Assembly: GCF_001039355.2 (NCBI RefSeq)
Contig: NW_019775630.1
Location: 30,561 to 94,560 of the forward strand
DNA: 64,000 nt
Direction of reading: 5' to 3'
From: Lingula anatina
Lineage: Eukaryota; Brachiopoda; Lingulata; Lingulida; Lingulidae
In this document: piece after piece, positions 1 to 12,433 of the stretch
How the letters are laid out: each line of letters starts with the position of its first letter
Numbering within the stretch: position 1 is the first letter of the stretch
Translations under genes and position numbers: made by a program
Notes under the pieces: generated by a model
What the model was told of the DNA's origin: nothing
Seen by the model: the letters and a program-made list of their open reading frames with translations, nothing else
Databases searched by the model: none

Positions 1-50
1 AGAAAAAACACGGATCTGCAATTGACTATGTAGAAGATGTATATATTCAC

Positions 51-3000
51 CAAACAAATATTGCCAGAATAGCTTCCAGGGATAGCTGGATCATCGTCGA
101 ACGGCCACGGCACGTGACCCACGAATAGCGGCTGTGCTGGTAAACAAACGAGAGACCATATGTAATCGTTGTCGGGATCTGAAATAATAAGTTGAAGCGT
201 AAGTTTTGATAAATGTGAGGCTTTGTTAGCAGCATATATGTACATATATGTTCTAAATATACGATCATAAATTAATTGAAAACTGGTAAATTTTGTCCTT
301 TAGTCCTAGGCTACATGTACATGTCATACGTAATTTTATCACCATTTGACATTTGCTTCACTGGAGTTACAATGTTTCTTTTCAAAAACACAAAGTGAAT
401 AACTTAATATTTCCCTTACTGCTAATCCATTATCATATTTTTTTCATCAAACCATTTACATTATAATTAACAATGAAGTACCATTAGAAAGAGACGTACA
501 ATTATTTGAAGATTACAATTAAAATACATGTATGTCAGCTGAATGCAGTACAGCGATAATTGTTTAGTAGTCTTGTTGTTGTCTGTTAGATTTATTGTAT
601 TATAAAAATAACAGTCCTTTAATATATGAGTAACTATGCAATGTAATAACATGAAATATCACATCTAAGATAAGACTCAATAATTAAGACATGCATACCA
701 TCTGGTACCGTAGCAGAGTCCTGGTACACATTGATTCCTTGGTATACAGTGAGGGTTAAGGTCTTGCCGTCCCACGTCAAGATCACGAGGATATATCCAT
801 GCCCGGGTACCTGGAATAACACAAAATTCTTAGTACGCATTGTATAGTTTTCTTTTAATTAACTATTCAATCGTTTACCTATTAAATAGTTTAAAAAATA
901 TTTATCTATTCATTCATTTTTCAATCCATGCGTATTTACGTTTACTCATCAGAGTTCACATAGCACTGACAAAATGAATAGATGAACTAAACAGGGAGAT
1001 AGTACAATGTACTGTTTTGAGGATATGACCCGGACTTTTTAAGTCACGCCCAAGTCAAAGAGATGCTGTTGACGAAATGTCCGATCTCTCTAACAGTTAA
1101 TGAGTGTTACTGAACAATGTACAAAGAAGCGGTACTTGGCAAATTAAACAATAAAAATTATAATGTGCCAACGAGCATATAACATACAATTCAAAAAGTG
1201 AGATATCTGAATTAACATACCGTAACTGAGACAGTCAGGGGATGCTTCTTTCCCTCGGGGTTCTGGACTACTATGGACGCCGTGATTGTACCATCATCAT
1301 ATATAAAGATGGTAATGCACTCGAAAAGAATAACAGCGTTCTGTGGCGGATCTCTGTTGAAGACAAGAGCAGTTAGCCAGCTTGTCCTCGGACGCATGTT
1401 CTTAAAGTATGGAATTTGAAGTCCGCCTTGAATATAAGAGATCATTACAAACTGTAGTATTTTAATCGTATTGATAATTCATGCTAAGTCCTTACAATAT
1501 AATAAACAAATTAAAGTAAAACGTATTTTGAATAAATAAATAAATACATAAATGATTTGCATTTTATGATTGTGTTCATAAAATCCAATCTAGAAAGATT
1601 AACAAAGAAGACATCCCCATACCTGATCCATTAAACTCGGCGCATCCTGGCTCTATTACCGACAAACCTACTGTGCCCACTGGTTCGTTGGCGGCGTAAA
1701 GTCTGTTGTTGTCCGAGTTCAAGTTCACATTAAAATTCCACCGAGCTGGAAACTCAGCTGAAATGATAGTAGAAATAATACATATGAAAACCTGGAGAAA
1801 ATGACAATTTTTTTTTTTTTGAAATCACACATCAATCTTTATATACCCTCAAATCACTTCTTCAGCTATTAATCATCCGAAAAAATGACGCAGAGTTTAA
1901 TTCAAACTAAACAAGAGAGCGATTCAAAGCAATTTCTCCAACGCAACACAATAAGATTTTTTTCACAACAAATGGCCACCAAAGTGGGAATTCAGCTGAA
2001 ATAATAGCAGAAACATAATTTCATAAAAACACTGTGCGGACGTCCAAAATAAATATATTGAAATCTCACATCAATCTTTATACAACCCAGAACCACTGCA
2101 TTTGTCATGAATTACCCGAGGAAGAGGTGGGGAAATGATGCACATTGCATTTTAAATTGAACAAGAAATCAAATCAAGGGCAATTTTCGGACTGCGAAAT
2201 AATAATTAGAACCATTCTAAAATATAGGGAAACTTGAATTCAGATGAAATTATAACCACTCTTTGCCTTCCAAATTAAGTGACTTTCCTGAAATTTGCGT
2301 TACGAATAACTGGAAATGCCATGCTTATAATTCAATTCCGAAATCAACAACCTACTTCGATGTCAGAAGTTATAAGGTAGGCCTATTTGTGATTTTGAAT
2401 CTCTGGTGTAAAAATACAACCGGTCACTGTTGTTGTTTCCTTAATACATCATTTAAACGGAAAGCGGTAATCGAGTGCACTCGTTGAAAAACATATTCCA
2501 AGAAACTCACGTGCAGCCTGGCATTCACATTTCGTAAAATTAAAGATGAGATGTCCACAGCTGAATGTTTCATTCGCTCCCCAATACCAAACTTCGCTTA
2601 TTTCTCCTACGATTTCTTGGAACACCATATTCTGAGGGTCAAGTCTACAAATCTCTGGAATAATTTTAACATAAGAAATTAAATCTTCATAAGTAACGCA
2701 TTAGTTAGACCGACAGATGGCAGAGGTGTTGCAGTTCCCGCCAAGTCGGAACCAAGAGTCGAAAAGATGCCGCATAATGATCAAACACTACTTTAATGTT
2801 TTCGGTCGTGAGTATCAGTTTAATGCTTTGAAATACACGTAAGTTTTTTTAGTTGAGACCAGATCTGTAAAGGTACATGTACCCATGAAAATAGATTACT
2901 CCTCTGCCTGAAATATCAATCAGATAAAAGAAAATCATTTGAGTTTTAATAAGTAATACCTGCAAAATGGTCAAATAAGATCCTGATTATTTCATGAGTT

Positions 3001-3983
3001 GACTTAACAACATAAACTTACTATCTCCAAGAGGTCGTGGTTTTTCCGTTGTAGTAGGTGCAGGTGTTGTGTCTGAAATATAATATAATATAATATAATA
3101 TAAGAAAATCGCGTCCCAAGAGCACGAACCTCCACGAAGGCAAAATGTAATAATAATCATATATTTAATGATATATGTATCAAAACTATTAAGAAACTCG
3201 GATCAAGCTGAATAGCGTAATCAATTAATTTTCCGTTTAACTCTCTGCTTATCTTAAGAACTTTATCACAATAATATTATCTTTTTTCCCTAAAATGAAA
3301 TAAATAAATATTAAAATAAAAATAAGACAAATAAAGACATAAAAGCTCTTGAAAGTGATACTGTACATACCATTTGGACACTGTTTGGACCCGTACGGGT
3401 ACTGTACATGACATTCATGATCCGGCTGCTGGGCGCAGTTGACACAAACGACGGGTTCCTCACCCGGTAATGGTGGGTTTGCTAAAGACCCGATCTTGGC
3501 CCACATCGTTCCGATGGGACACTTTTTGAGGGTGACATTCTTCAGTACGGTGTAGGCGAAGTCACACTGCCAGTAAAAGGCACAGTCAGAGTCCGAGACG
3601 TAGGCGACACCTTGTGACACGTCCGGTTTGTCAATAAGGCATCGTTGCTTGACTTCATCTAAGAAACATGGGTCATGTTAATTTACATTTTTATATTCAT
3701 TTATCAATATTAAAACAAACATTGTAAATATTGTAATTCTGGAATACAACTGTGTACTTCTCATGATCATGATCAAACATTGAGAGCCTTGAGCATTTCA
3801 TCCAAAAAAAAAAAAAAAAAGAAAAGAAAAAAAAAATCAAAAGAGAGTCAGCTTTCAAAGCAGTAACTGGTCAGGTTTGGCTCTATCATAATATTCACTG
3901 GATCTTTAAAACTTACCAATTGGTAAATGTGGATAAGCATAAGTAGCGCCGAGCAGAGCTAGGCACACTAGTATGATCTTCAT
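51..3983 (-). CDS. Gene A: PIF-like secreted chitin-binding/LamG protein (3' end outside window)
   Basis: Eight coding exons read on the minus strand: 3917-3983, 3371-3658, 3022-3072, 2511-2654, 1623-1757, 1221-1426, 699-810 and 51-178. All have GT-AG borders and compatible phases (phase 1 except the borders after exons 6 and 8, which are phase 0). Exon 1 starts MKIILVCLALLGATYA, a clear signal peptide. Exon 2 has eight Cys, including the DCAFYWQC core typical of peritrophin-A chitin-binding modules, and an NVT glycosylation sequon. Exon 3 is a PAPTTTEKPRP linker. Exon 4 is a second Cys-rich piece (SCGHLIFNF, CEC). Exons 5-8 form a LamG-like beta-sandwich (FNGSGGLQIPYFKN across exons 5/6; LVILTWDGKTLTLTVY; PLFVGHVP; SGNICL). 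The terminal exon seen in D, E and F (LYFTDK...) would lie before base 1. Family assignment rests on domain order; a role in chitinous matrix is inferred. Probably allelic to gene B. Confidence 0.82.
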
Positions 3984-4566
3984 TGTGATCTGAATACAAA
4001 TAGATTTGTTTCAGTTAGACATGTTTTTATTTTCACTGAAAGTAAACAAACAGACACAACTTCAATTTATTTCTGTTTTTAAAAACAGTTACTTACAAAG
4101 CGGGCAGATTTCTAAAAAAAAAAAAAAACCTTATGTAAAGCAGTTAATCAATGGTTAACCAAAAAAGTCTCATCACTCTTAATATAACATGTTTAACCTG
4201 TTCTGAAAACTAAAAACGTAAATATCTAAACAATCTCCCATTCATTAAGCTAATTAGACATATCGTACTCACACTCAGAAGATTAAAAGGAAAAATAAAC
4301 CCCACCAAATTGTTACCTTAAATTTGCAGCATTCATTATTTAAACAACATAATTGATTGTGTACTGAAATTTATACGTTTTTACATGAAATCAACACTTG
4401 TTATTTATTTTTTTTATTTCATTACTAGTTAGACAACATAAACATTATCCTTATTCCCCTTTTCTCCTCCAGCTCTCCATCCAATAATGTTTTAATTACA
4501 TTTAAAAAGTAAGGATACGGCTCTGGCGGAGGCCTCAAGTTGTCTGGTCTAACTATTCCACCTTAC

Positions 4567-4638
4567 CTTTCAGCTGTGAACCCGTCCACGGTCAGGAAGC
4601 AGTGTGACAGTCTAACGGGGCGTCTCACCTCTTTTATC
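4567..4638 (-). promoter_or_regulatory. Gene A core promoter and noncoding first exon
   Basis: On the minus strand a TATA-like GATAAAAG (4631-4638) is followed about 30 bp later by the likely start of transcription near 4605, and a short noncoding exon ends at 4567 with donor GTAAGG. The coding exon at 3983 has an acceptor (TTCAG) 6 bases before its ATG, so an intron in the 5' UTR is expected. The TATA-to-donor distance is 72 bp, identical in copies A, B, D and E. Confidence 0.65.
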
Positions 4639-4669
4639 CTCCTCTCCGACTTTTTCAAGTTAGACGAAT

Positions 4670-4729
4670 GTTAATATTCACAATATTTATGCGCGTTATT
4701 CAATCGTTGATGATGTCTCTATGGCTGTC
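4670..4729 (-). promoter_or_regulatory. Conserved upstream element of gene A
   Basis: A block of about 60 bp, 30-90 bp upstream of the TATA box, is kept in all six family copies (B 12537-12597, C 17283-17342, D 26381-26440, E 37265-37325, F 47096-47153) while the flanks drift. Its core, read on plus, is ATTTATGCGCGTTATTC followed by TGTCTCTATGGCTGTC. It is a candidate proximal cis-element; the binding factor is unknown. Confidence 0.5.
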
Positions 4730-5380
4730 ATAAGACAAACATGGACGGCTGACACCGATTTCAATTGTTAATTTCTCAGTAATTAATGCGGTTTTTTGAA
4801 TAATGTGCTAATAATTTTAAATTATGGCTAACAAACAGGTGTCATTAGTGTCATCCTTTTAATTTTATGAAATTATATCTCAAACAATATGAATTTATAT
4901 TAAATTGAGCTCATTACATGTTGTTTTAAGTTTTTTTTTCACATAGAGAAAATAAAGATGTTTATTAGTGAAACGTTGACTTTACCCGCAATGATGTGAA
5001 CATAAATTTCTGCAACGGTTTATCCGCCTTGCAGTACATATTTTATGAAATAATAGAATTGAAAACACTTACTTGTACTTAATGTACTTGCGACAGGCAG
5101 ACTTCATAAACCAAATTTGAATTTTTTCATTGCATATTGCATAAGGGCGAGGCAACAGGATATTTTGCTTTATGAATGACATTTATTATGATATAATTCA
5201 GTTTTTTGACATTATATTATTTTTAGGCACATGAATTAAGCATTACCTCTTCAGTTGATTATTGTGTAAATCCACGATAACGCCCAATCTGTGAAAAGTA
5301 CATGGAGATTTAAATTTGCATGGAACCTGTCTAGGAGTACCCGGTACACGCACACGCCCTCCTTAAATTGAGCAGCTTGC

Positions 5381-5415
5381 GTGCATGTGTGTGTGCGCGC
5401 GTGTGTGAGCGAGAT

Positions 5416-5464
<49 letters not shown>

Positions 5465-5573
5465 TGTGTGCGGGGGCACACGTGTGTTTGCGCAAAAAGA
5501 AAATAGAGGAATGAGGATGGAGAGAAAGAGGTGTGTGTGTGTGTGTTTGTGAGATTGTGTGTGTGTGTGTGTT

Positions 5574-5623
<50 letters not shown>

Positions 5624-5625
5624 CT
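5381..5625. repeat. Compound GA/GT microsatellite
   Basis: Long (GA)n and (GT)n tracts with short unique interruptions. The shorter counterpart in the second 7.8-kb copy is at about 13255-13465, so the locus is length-variable. Reading frames here are low-complexity artefacts. Confidence 0.9.
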
Positions 5626-6140
5626 GAGGGGGGCTGTGCCAAATATACACAATGACATTTTTTGTTAACCATATACAATAACATACAGCATTACTCGTCG
5701 CTCTTTTAAAGGATAGATACCTAGTTAGACAATATCAGGCTTAAATTTGCATTTATTCAAAGTGCTTCTTATAATTTTAACTAGTTCAATAATTGCCCCA
5801 TCCTTAATTTGTTTTTGGTTTGGAAATAATAAGATGAAATCTGAAAATTGTAACATTTATTCCGAAGCCATATCTTACATGACTTACAAAAAATGCACCG
5901 CATCACAGATTTCCTCATTTCTATAATCTATTCAGATTTTGAATATGCACGCCTAAGCTCAATGTAATGCACCACAGCAATTTCCATAAATGTAAAAATG
6001 TCAGTAAAACTGAAAAGACTCCACCCAACTCACCAAGTCTGCACCTAATAAATTTGCATCGGACTCTTTCCAAGAAAGGTGTCTTACATCGTCCTAACTG
6101 CCGCTTACCGACATTATCTTATGCAAGCGGCGCTGTATAA

Positions 6141-6286
6141 GTATAAAAACAGCCACGGATCTGTTTTGAGTTTAATCGTCCCGTTCTGTCTTGGAAGCTT
6201 AACAGAGTCAGTCCAGACCATTAAGAGGGTTGATTTGTTCTCCTGTACACCATGTGACCCAACCCATGCCGCAAGTGCTCAATAAG
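6141..6286 (+). promoter_or_regulatory. Plus-strand TATA box plus putative noncoding exon
   Basis: GTATAAAAAC (6141-6150) is followed by about 135 bp ending CAATAAG with donor GTTAGT (6287). The same TATA, interval and donor recur in the spacers at 13981-14127, 27771-27907 and 38391-38538. An ATG-CCG-CAA-GTG start lies just before the donor here but is absent from the E-spacer copy, so the exon is probably noncoding. It points away from gene A, as a divergent promoter would. Confidence 0.35.
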
Positions 6287-7289
6287 GTTAGTACAGGTAT
6301 TTCGATTTTGAGAAACCTGATCGTTTCTGTATTTCTTTCAAATAATATACATCAATTTTAATGACTCTATCATCGGTGGTTACGGAATATTTGAGCCTGA
6401 GAAAACACGTTATCTGTATTGTTTGATTCATTTAAACGCTCTTAATTCTTTTGATAGAATCCAGAGTTTGCACGAACAAATTGATACTCCAGGTCTTTGA
6501 AGATATTATTTTTAAACGTATGAACAATATAGTGAACTCTGCAGTGAACTGTAAATGCACAACGTTGAGTTTTTTAAACTAGATTTTTGATAAGGAAGGG
6601 TTTGTTACTAGTTTAGACATAATACTGTAGTAAAACAGCAATTAACCGAAGGTAAACTCTTCAGACTGCTAACTAGCGCTTCCTCTTTTTATTGTAAGCA
6701 TGGGATTTTGTACAATTATGATAATAGTATTCTGAGTACCTTCAGAAATAGGGACATATCTGAAAATTCCAATATATATTGCCGCCAAACATTATATGGT
6801 CACCTGCTTATATGTTAGTTCTATTATATTGAAGTGATTGAAGGACAGAATGTCATAATGAAGAAACATGCCTGCATATCAAAGTCTGTATTCACACATA
6901 ATTACAAAATTGCTGCAGTTCAATATTTCTCGGGAAGGGACAAACGACACATGGAATTATAGGTGGCAGTGTGCTCAGGTTTATCACATTTTTTGCATTT
7001 TTTCCATTTTAATGAAGTGACTATCCTCAAAATTTCGTCATTATTTGCGAATAACTGGAGATGCCATAACCATAATGCAACTCCGATAACAACATTCTGC
7101 TCCGTTAGCAGAAGTTGACGTTTGTGCTTTATCTAGAGACCTGCAGCATAGTGTAATGAAAACCATTCTAGATCCTTTGTTGTTTCTTAACGTTTTCCTA
7201 AAAAGTTGTTAAGTAAGTATCACAAATATTGATAACACTATCCTTTATCGATTTATGTATCCGTAATAATACATATCCATTTAACTTTT

Positions 7290-7473
7290 CTGCCGCGGCG
7301 CAATCACATACTAATGGGTCAAAGTAAAAGATAAGATGTCCACAGCCGTATGTTTGATTTGCGTTTAGGTACCATACTTTGCTTTCTTCTCCTAGAATTT
7401 CTTGGAACCCCAAACCATAGCCAGTACAATTGTCTGAAATAAATGCAGCCACCGTTAATGAACATGTATAATA

Positions 7474-7520
<47 letters not shown>

Positions 7521-7739
7521 AACAGATATGATATAATCTCCTCCACTTAAAACCGTATGTGACGTCATTGTACGTCACAGTGATAAAGTGTTTTCAAATT
7601 AATGCCCATTGTATGGCTATTTAACTAATTGAACGAATTAATTCTCAGATTGACTAATAAGCAATTTAATGAAATGACATAAACTTACTCTATCCAAGAG
7701 GCGGTTTTGCTTCTGTTGTAGTAGGTGGATCTGTTGGAT
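7290..7739 (-). pseudogene. Pseudogene C' fragment (linker and second Cys exon; first haplotype)
   Basis: Two family exons on minus: 7689-7739 (DPPTTTEAKPPLG linker) and 7290-7433 (CTGYGLGFQEILGEES..., GCGHLIFYF, CDC). Both are full length (51 and 144 nt). The linker carries an in-frame TAG (7690-7692) where the other copy (15525-15575) has AAG, and the donor of the 144-nt exon reads AA instead of GT. No LamG exons follow. The upstream signal and chitin-binding exons are cut off by the (AATAT)n/'n' joint at 7741-7805. Confidence 0.75.
7478..7518. repeat. (AT)n microsatellite in intron 3 of C'
   Basis: About twenty AT units between the linker and second Cys exons. The counterpart at 15321-15354 is shorter, consistent with allelic or paralogous length variation. 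Confidence 0.9.
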
Positions 7740-7740
7740 C

Positions 7741-7804
7741 TAATATAATATAATATAATATAATATAATATAATATAATATAATATAATATATACCGTTG
7801 TAAT
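7741..7804. repeat. (AATAT)n pentanucleotide repeat at assembly joint
   Basis: A run of AATAT units ends in a short TATACCGTTGTAAT tail, also present at 15648-15659, and is then broken by one ambiguous base. The same pentanucleotide sits beside the linker-exon acceptor in every family copy. Confidence 0.9.
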
Positions 7805-7805
7805 N
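7805..7805. other. Single-n scaffold joint
   Basis: One 'n' separates sequence matching 15585-15660 from sequence matching the window start (about position 10 onward). Some scaffolders write a single n when neighbouring contigs appear to overlap, so this marks a probable unmerged overlap, not a sequenced junction. Confidence 0.7.
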
Positions 7806-7847
7806 CACGGATCCGCAATTGACTATATAGTACACGTAGATATTCAC

Positions 7848-10800
7848 CAAACAAATATTGCCAGAATAGCTTCCGAGGATAGCTGGATCATCGTCGAACG
7901 GCCACGGCACGTGACCCACGAATAGTGGCTGTGCTGGTAAACAAACGAGTGACCATATGTAATCGTTGTCGGGATCTGAAATAATAAGTTGTTCAAAGCG
8001 TAAGTTTTGATAAATGTGAGGCTTTGTTAGCAGCATATATGTACATATATGTTCTAAATATACGAACATAAATTAATTGAAAACTGGTAAATTTTGTCCT
8101 TTAGTCCTAGGCTACATGTACATGTCATACGTAATTTTATCACCATTTGACATTTGCTTCACTGGAGTTACAATGTTTCTTTTCAAAAACACAAAGTGAA
8201 TAACTTAATATTTCCCTTACTGCTAATCCATTATCATAATTTTTTCATCAAACCATTTACATTATAATTAACAATGAAGTACCATTAGAAAGAGACGTAC
8301 AATTATTTGAAGATCACAATTAAAATACATGTATGTCAGCTGAATGCAGTAGAGCGATGATTGTTTAGTAGTCTTGTTGTTGTTTGTTAGATTTATTGTA
8401 TTATAAAAATAACAATCCTTTAATATATTAGTAACTATGCAATGTAATAACATGAAATATCACATCTAAGATAAGACTCAATAATTAAGACATGCATACC
8501 ATCTGGTACCGTAGCAGAGTCCTGGTACACATTGATTCCTTGGTATACAGTGAGGGTTAAGGTCTTGCCGTCCCATATCAATATCACGATGATATATCCA
8601 GGATCTGGTACCTGGAATAACACAAAATTCTTAGTACGCATTGTATAGTTTTCTTCTAATTAACTATCCAATCGTTTACCTATTAAATAGTTAAAAAAAT
8701 ATTTATTTATTCATTCATTGTTCAATCCATGCGTATTTACGTTTACTCAATAGTGTTCACATAGCACTGACAAAATGAATAGATAAACTAAACAGGGAGA
8801 TAGTACAATGTACTGTTTTAAGGATATGACCCGGACTTTTTAAGTCACGCCCAAGTCAAAGAGATGCTGTTGACGAAATGTCCGATCTCTCTAACAGTTA
8901 TTGAGTGTTACTGAACAATGTACAAAGAAGCGGTGCATGGCAAATAAAACAATAAAAATTATAATGTACCAACGAGCATATAACATACAATTCAAAAAGT
9001 GAGATATCTGAATTAACATACCGTAACTGAGACAGTCAGGGGCTGCTTCACTCCCTCGGGGTTCTGGACTACTACAGACGCCATGATTGTACCATCATCA
9101 TATATAAAGATGGTAATGCACTCGTAAAGGATAACAGCGTTCTGTAGCGGATCTCTGTTGAAGACAACAGCAGTTACCCAGCTTGTCCTAGGACGCATGT
9201 TCTTAAAGTATGGAATTTGAAGTCCGCCTTGAAAATAAGAGATCATTACAAACTGTAGTATTTTAATCGTATTGATAATTCATGCTAAGGCCTTACAATA
9301 TAATAAACAAATTAAAGTAAAACGTATTTTGAATAAATAAATAAATACATAAATGATTTGCATTTTATTATTGTGTTCATAAAATCCAATCTAGAAAGAT
9401 TAACAAAGAAGACATCCCCATACCTGATCCATTAAACTCGGCGCATCCTGGCTCTATTACCGACAAACCTACTGTGCCCACTGGTTCGTTGGCGGCGTAA
9501 AGTCTGTTGTTGTCCGAGTTCAAGTTCACATTAAAATTCCACCGAGCTGGAAACTCAGCTGAAATGATAGTAGAAATAATACATATGAAAACCTGGAGAA
9601 AATGACCAATTTTTTTATGAAATCACACATCAATCTTTATATACCTTCAAATCACTTCTTCAGCTATTAATCATCCGAACAAATGACGCAGAGTTTAATT
9701 CAAACTAAACAAGAGAGCGATTCAAAGCAATTTCTCCAACGCAACACAATAAGATTTTTTTTCACAACAAATGGCCACCAAAGTGGGAATTCAGCTGAAA
9801 TAATAGCAGAAATATAATTTTATAAAAGCACTGTGCGGATGTCCAAAATAAATATATTGAAATCTCACATCAATCTTTATACAACCCAGAACCACTGCAT
9901 TTGTCATGAATTACCCGAGGAAGAGGTGGGGAAATGATGCACATTGCATTTTAAATTGAACAAGAAATCAAATCAAGGGCAATTTTCGGACTGCGAAATA
10001 ATAATTAGAACCATTCTAAAATATAAGGAAACTTGAATTCAGATGAAATTATAACCACTCTTTGCCTTCCAAATTAAGTGACTTTCCTGAAATTTGCGTT
10101 ACGAATAACTGGAAATGCCATGCTTATAATTCAATTCCGATATCAACAACCTACTTCGTTGTCAGAAGTTATAAGGTAGGCCTATTTGTGATTTTGAATC
10201 TCTGGTGTAAAAATACAACCGGTCACTGTTGTTGTTTCCTTAATACATCATTTAAACGGAAAGCGGTAATCGAGCGCACTCGTTGAAAAACATATTCCAA
10301 AAAACTCACGTGCAGCCTGGCATTCACATTTCGTAAAATTAAAGATGAGATGTCCACAGCTGAATGTTTCATTCGCTCCCCAATACCAAACTTCGCTTAT
10401 TTCTCCTACGATTTCTTGGAACACCAAATTCTGAGGCTCAAGTCTACAAATCTCTGGAATAATTTTAACATAAGAAATAAAATCTTCATAAGTAACGCAT
10501 TAGTTAGACCGACAGATGGCAGAGGTGTTGCAGTTCCCGCCAAGTCGGAACCAAGAGTCGAAAAGATGCCGCATAATGATCAAACACTACTTTAATGATT
10601 TCGGTCGTGAGTATCAGTTTAATGCTTTGAAATACACGTAAGTTTTTTTAGTTGAGACCAGATCTGTAAAGGTACATGTACCCATGAAAATAGATTACTC
10701 CTCTGCCTGAAATATCAATCAGATAAAAGAAAATCATTTGAGTTTTAATAAGTAATACCTGCAAAATGGTCAAATAAGATCCTGATTATTTCATGAGTTA

Positions 10801-11673
10801 ACTTAACAACATAAACTTACTATCTCCGAGAGGTCGTGGTTTTTCCGTTGTAGTAGGTGCAGGTGTTGTGTCTGAAATATAATATAATATAATATAATAT
10901 AATATAATATAATATAATATAATATAAGAAAATCGCGTCCCAAGAGCACGAACCTCCACGAAGGCAAAATGTAATAATAATCATATATTTAATGATATAT
11001 GTATTAAAACTATTAAGAAACTCGGATCAAGCTGAATAGCGTAATCAATTAATTTTCCTTTTAACTCTCTGCTTATCTTAAGAACTTTATCACAATAATA
11101 TTATCTTTTTTCCCCAAAATGAAATAAATAAATATTAAAATAAAAATAAGATAAATAAAGACATAAAAGCTCTTGAAAGTGATACTGTACATACCATTTG
11201 GACACTGTTTGGACCCGTACGGGTACTGTACATGACATTCATGATCCGGCTGCTGCGCACAGTTAACACAAACGACGGGTTCCTCACCCGGTAATGGTGG
11301 GTTTGCTAAAACCCCGATCTTGGCCCACAACGTTCCGACGGGACACATTTTGAGGGTGACATTCTTCAGTACGGTGTAGGCGAAGTCACACTGCCAGTAA
11401 AAGGCACAGTCAGAGTCCGAGACGTAGGCGACACCTTGTGACACGTCCGGTTTGTCAATAAGGCATCGTTGCTTGACTTCATCTTAAAAAAAACATGGGT
11501 CATGTTAATTTACATTTTTATATTCATTTATCAATATTAAAAGAAACATTGTAAATGTTGTAATTTATTTATCAGTATTAAAACAAACATTGTAAATATT
11601 GTAATTCTGGAATACAACTGTGTACTTCTCATGATCATGATCAAACACTGAGAGCCTTGAGCATTTCATCCAA

Positions 11674-11705
<32 letters not shown>

Positions 11706-11852
11706 TCAAAAGAGAGTCAGCTTTCAAAGCAGTAACTGGTCAGGTTTGGCTCTATCATAATATTCACTGGATCTTTAAAACTTACCAATTGGTAAATGTG
11801 GATAAGCATAAGTAGCGCCGAGCAGAGCTAGGCACACTAGTATGATCTTCAT
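7848..11852 (-). CDS. Gene B: PIF-like secreted chitin-binding/LamG protein (last exon missing)
   Basis: Exons on minus: 11786-11852, 11195-11482, 10821-10871, 10310-10453, 9424-9558, 9022-9227, 8500-8611 and 7848-7975, with the same sizes and phases as gene A (1131 coding nt, in frame). It encodes signal peptide MKIILVCLALLGATYA, a Cys-rich chitin-binding-type module (DCAFYWQC), TTTE linker, second Cys module and four LamG exons. The expected terminal exon is absent because the contig begins at 7806, inside the last intron. Introns are about 98-99% identical to gene A, yet exons 6 and 7 differ by about 6-7%, mostly at replacement sites (for example LTALVF versus VTAVVF). Probably the other haplotype of gene A; a recent tandem duplicate is the alternative. 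Confidence 0.82.
10872..10926. repeat. (AATAT)n repeat beside the linker-exon acceptor (gene B)
   Basis: The pentanucleotide array abuts the TTTCAG acceptor of exon 3. The gene A counterpart (3075-3102) is about half as long. Confidence 0.9.
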
Positions 11853-12433
11853 TGTGATCTGAAATCAAATAGATTTGTTTCAGTTAGACATGGTTTTATT
11901 TTCACTGAAAGTAAACAAACAGACACAACTTCAATTTATTTCTGTTTTTAAAAACAGTTACTTACAAAGCGGGCAGATTTCTAAAAAAAAAAAAAAACTT
12001 ATGTAAAGCAGTTAATCAATGGTTAACCAAGAAAGATTCACCACTCTTAATATAACATGTTTAACCTGTTCTGAAAACTAAAAACGTAAATATCTAAACA
12101 ATCTCCCATTCATTAAGCTAATTAGACATATCGTACTCACACTCAGAAGATTAAAAGGAAAAATAAACCCCACCAAATTGTTACCTTAAATTTGCAGCAT
12201 TCATTATTTAAACAACATAATTGATTGTGTACTGAAATTTATACGTTTTTACATGAAATCAACTCTTGTTATTTTTTTTTTTATTTCATTACTAGTTAGA
12301 CAACATAAACATTATCCTTATTCCCCTTTTCTCCTCCAGCTCTCCATCCAATAATGTTTTAATTACATTTAAAAAGTAAGGATACGGCTCTGGCGGAGGC
12401 CTCAAGTTGTCTGGTCTAACTATTCCTCCTTAC

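Larger units (their letters stand above)
4735..7289. other. Spacer upstream of gene A
   Basis: No convincing protein gene. The stretch 5085-5320 is shared with every other family spacer (TGCGACAGGCAGA..., ...TTTAAATTTGCATGGA, which contains an ATTTGCAT octamer). A (GA)n/(GT)n microsatellite follows at 5381-5625, then a plus-strand TATA element (6141-6286), then decayed sequence continuous with intron 4 of truncated pseudogene C'. The whole spacer is repeated with few changes at 12600-15133. Confidence 0.6.

Noticed and set aside
2263-2487. Plus-strand open frame of 74 residues, repeated at 10062-10286
   Set aside because: It lies antisense in an intron and beside exon 4 of genes A and B, and similarity between copies follows from the duplication. 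No start context, domain or splice partner.
5251-5684. Long open frames rich in Ser-Leu and His-Thr, also at 13189-13525, 20222-20527 and 26827-27405
   Set aside because: They are translations of GA/GT microsatellites in several frames and change with repeat length.
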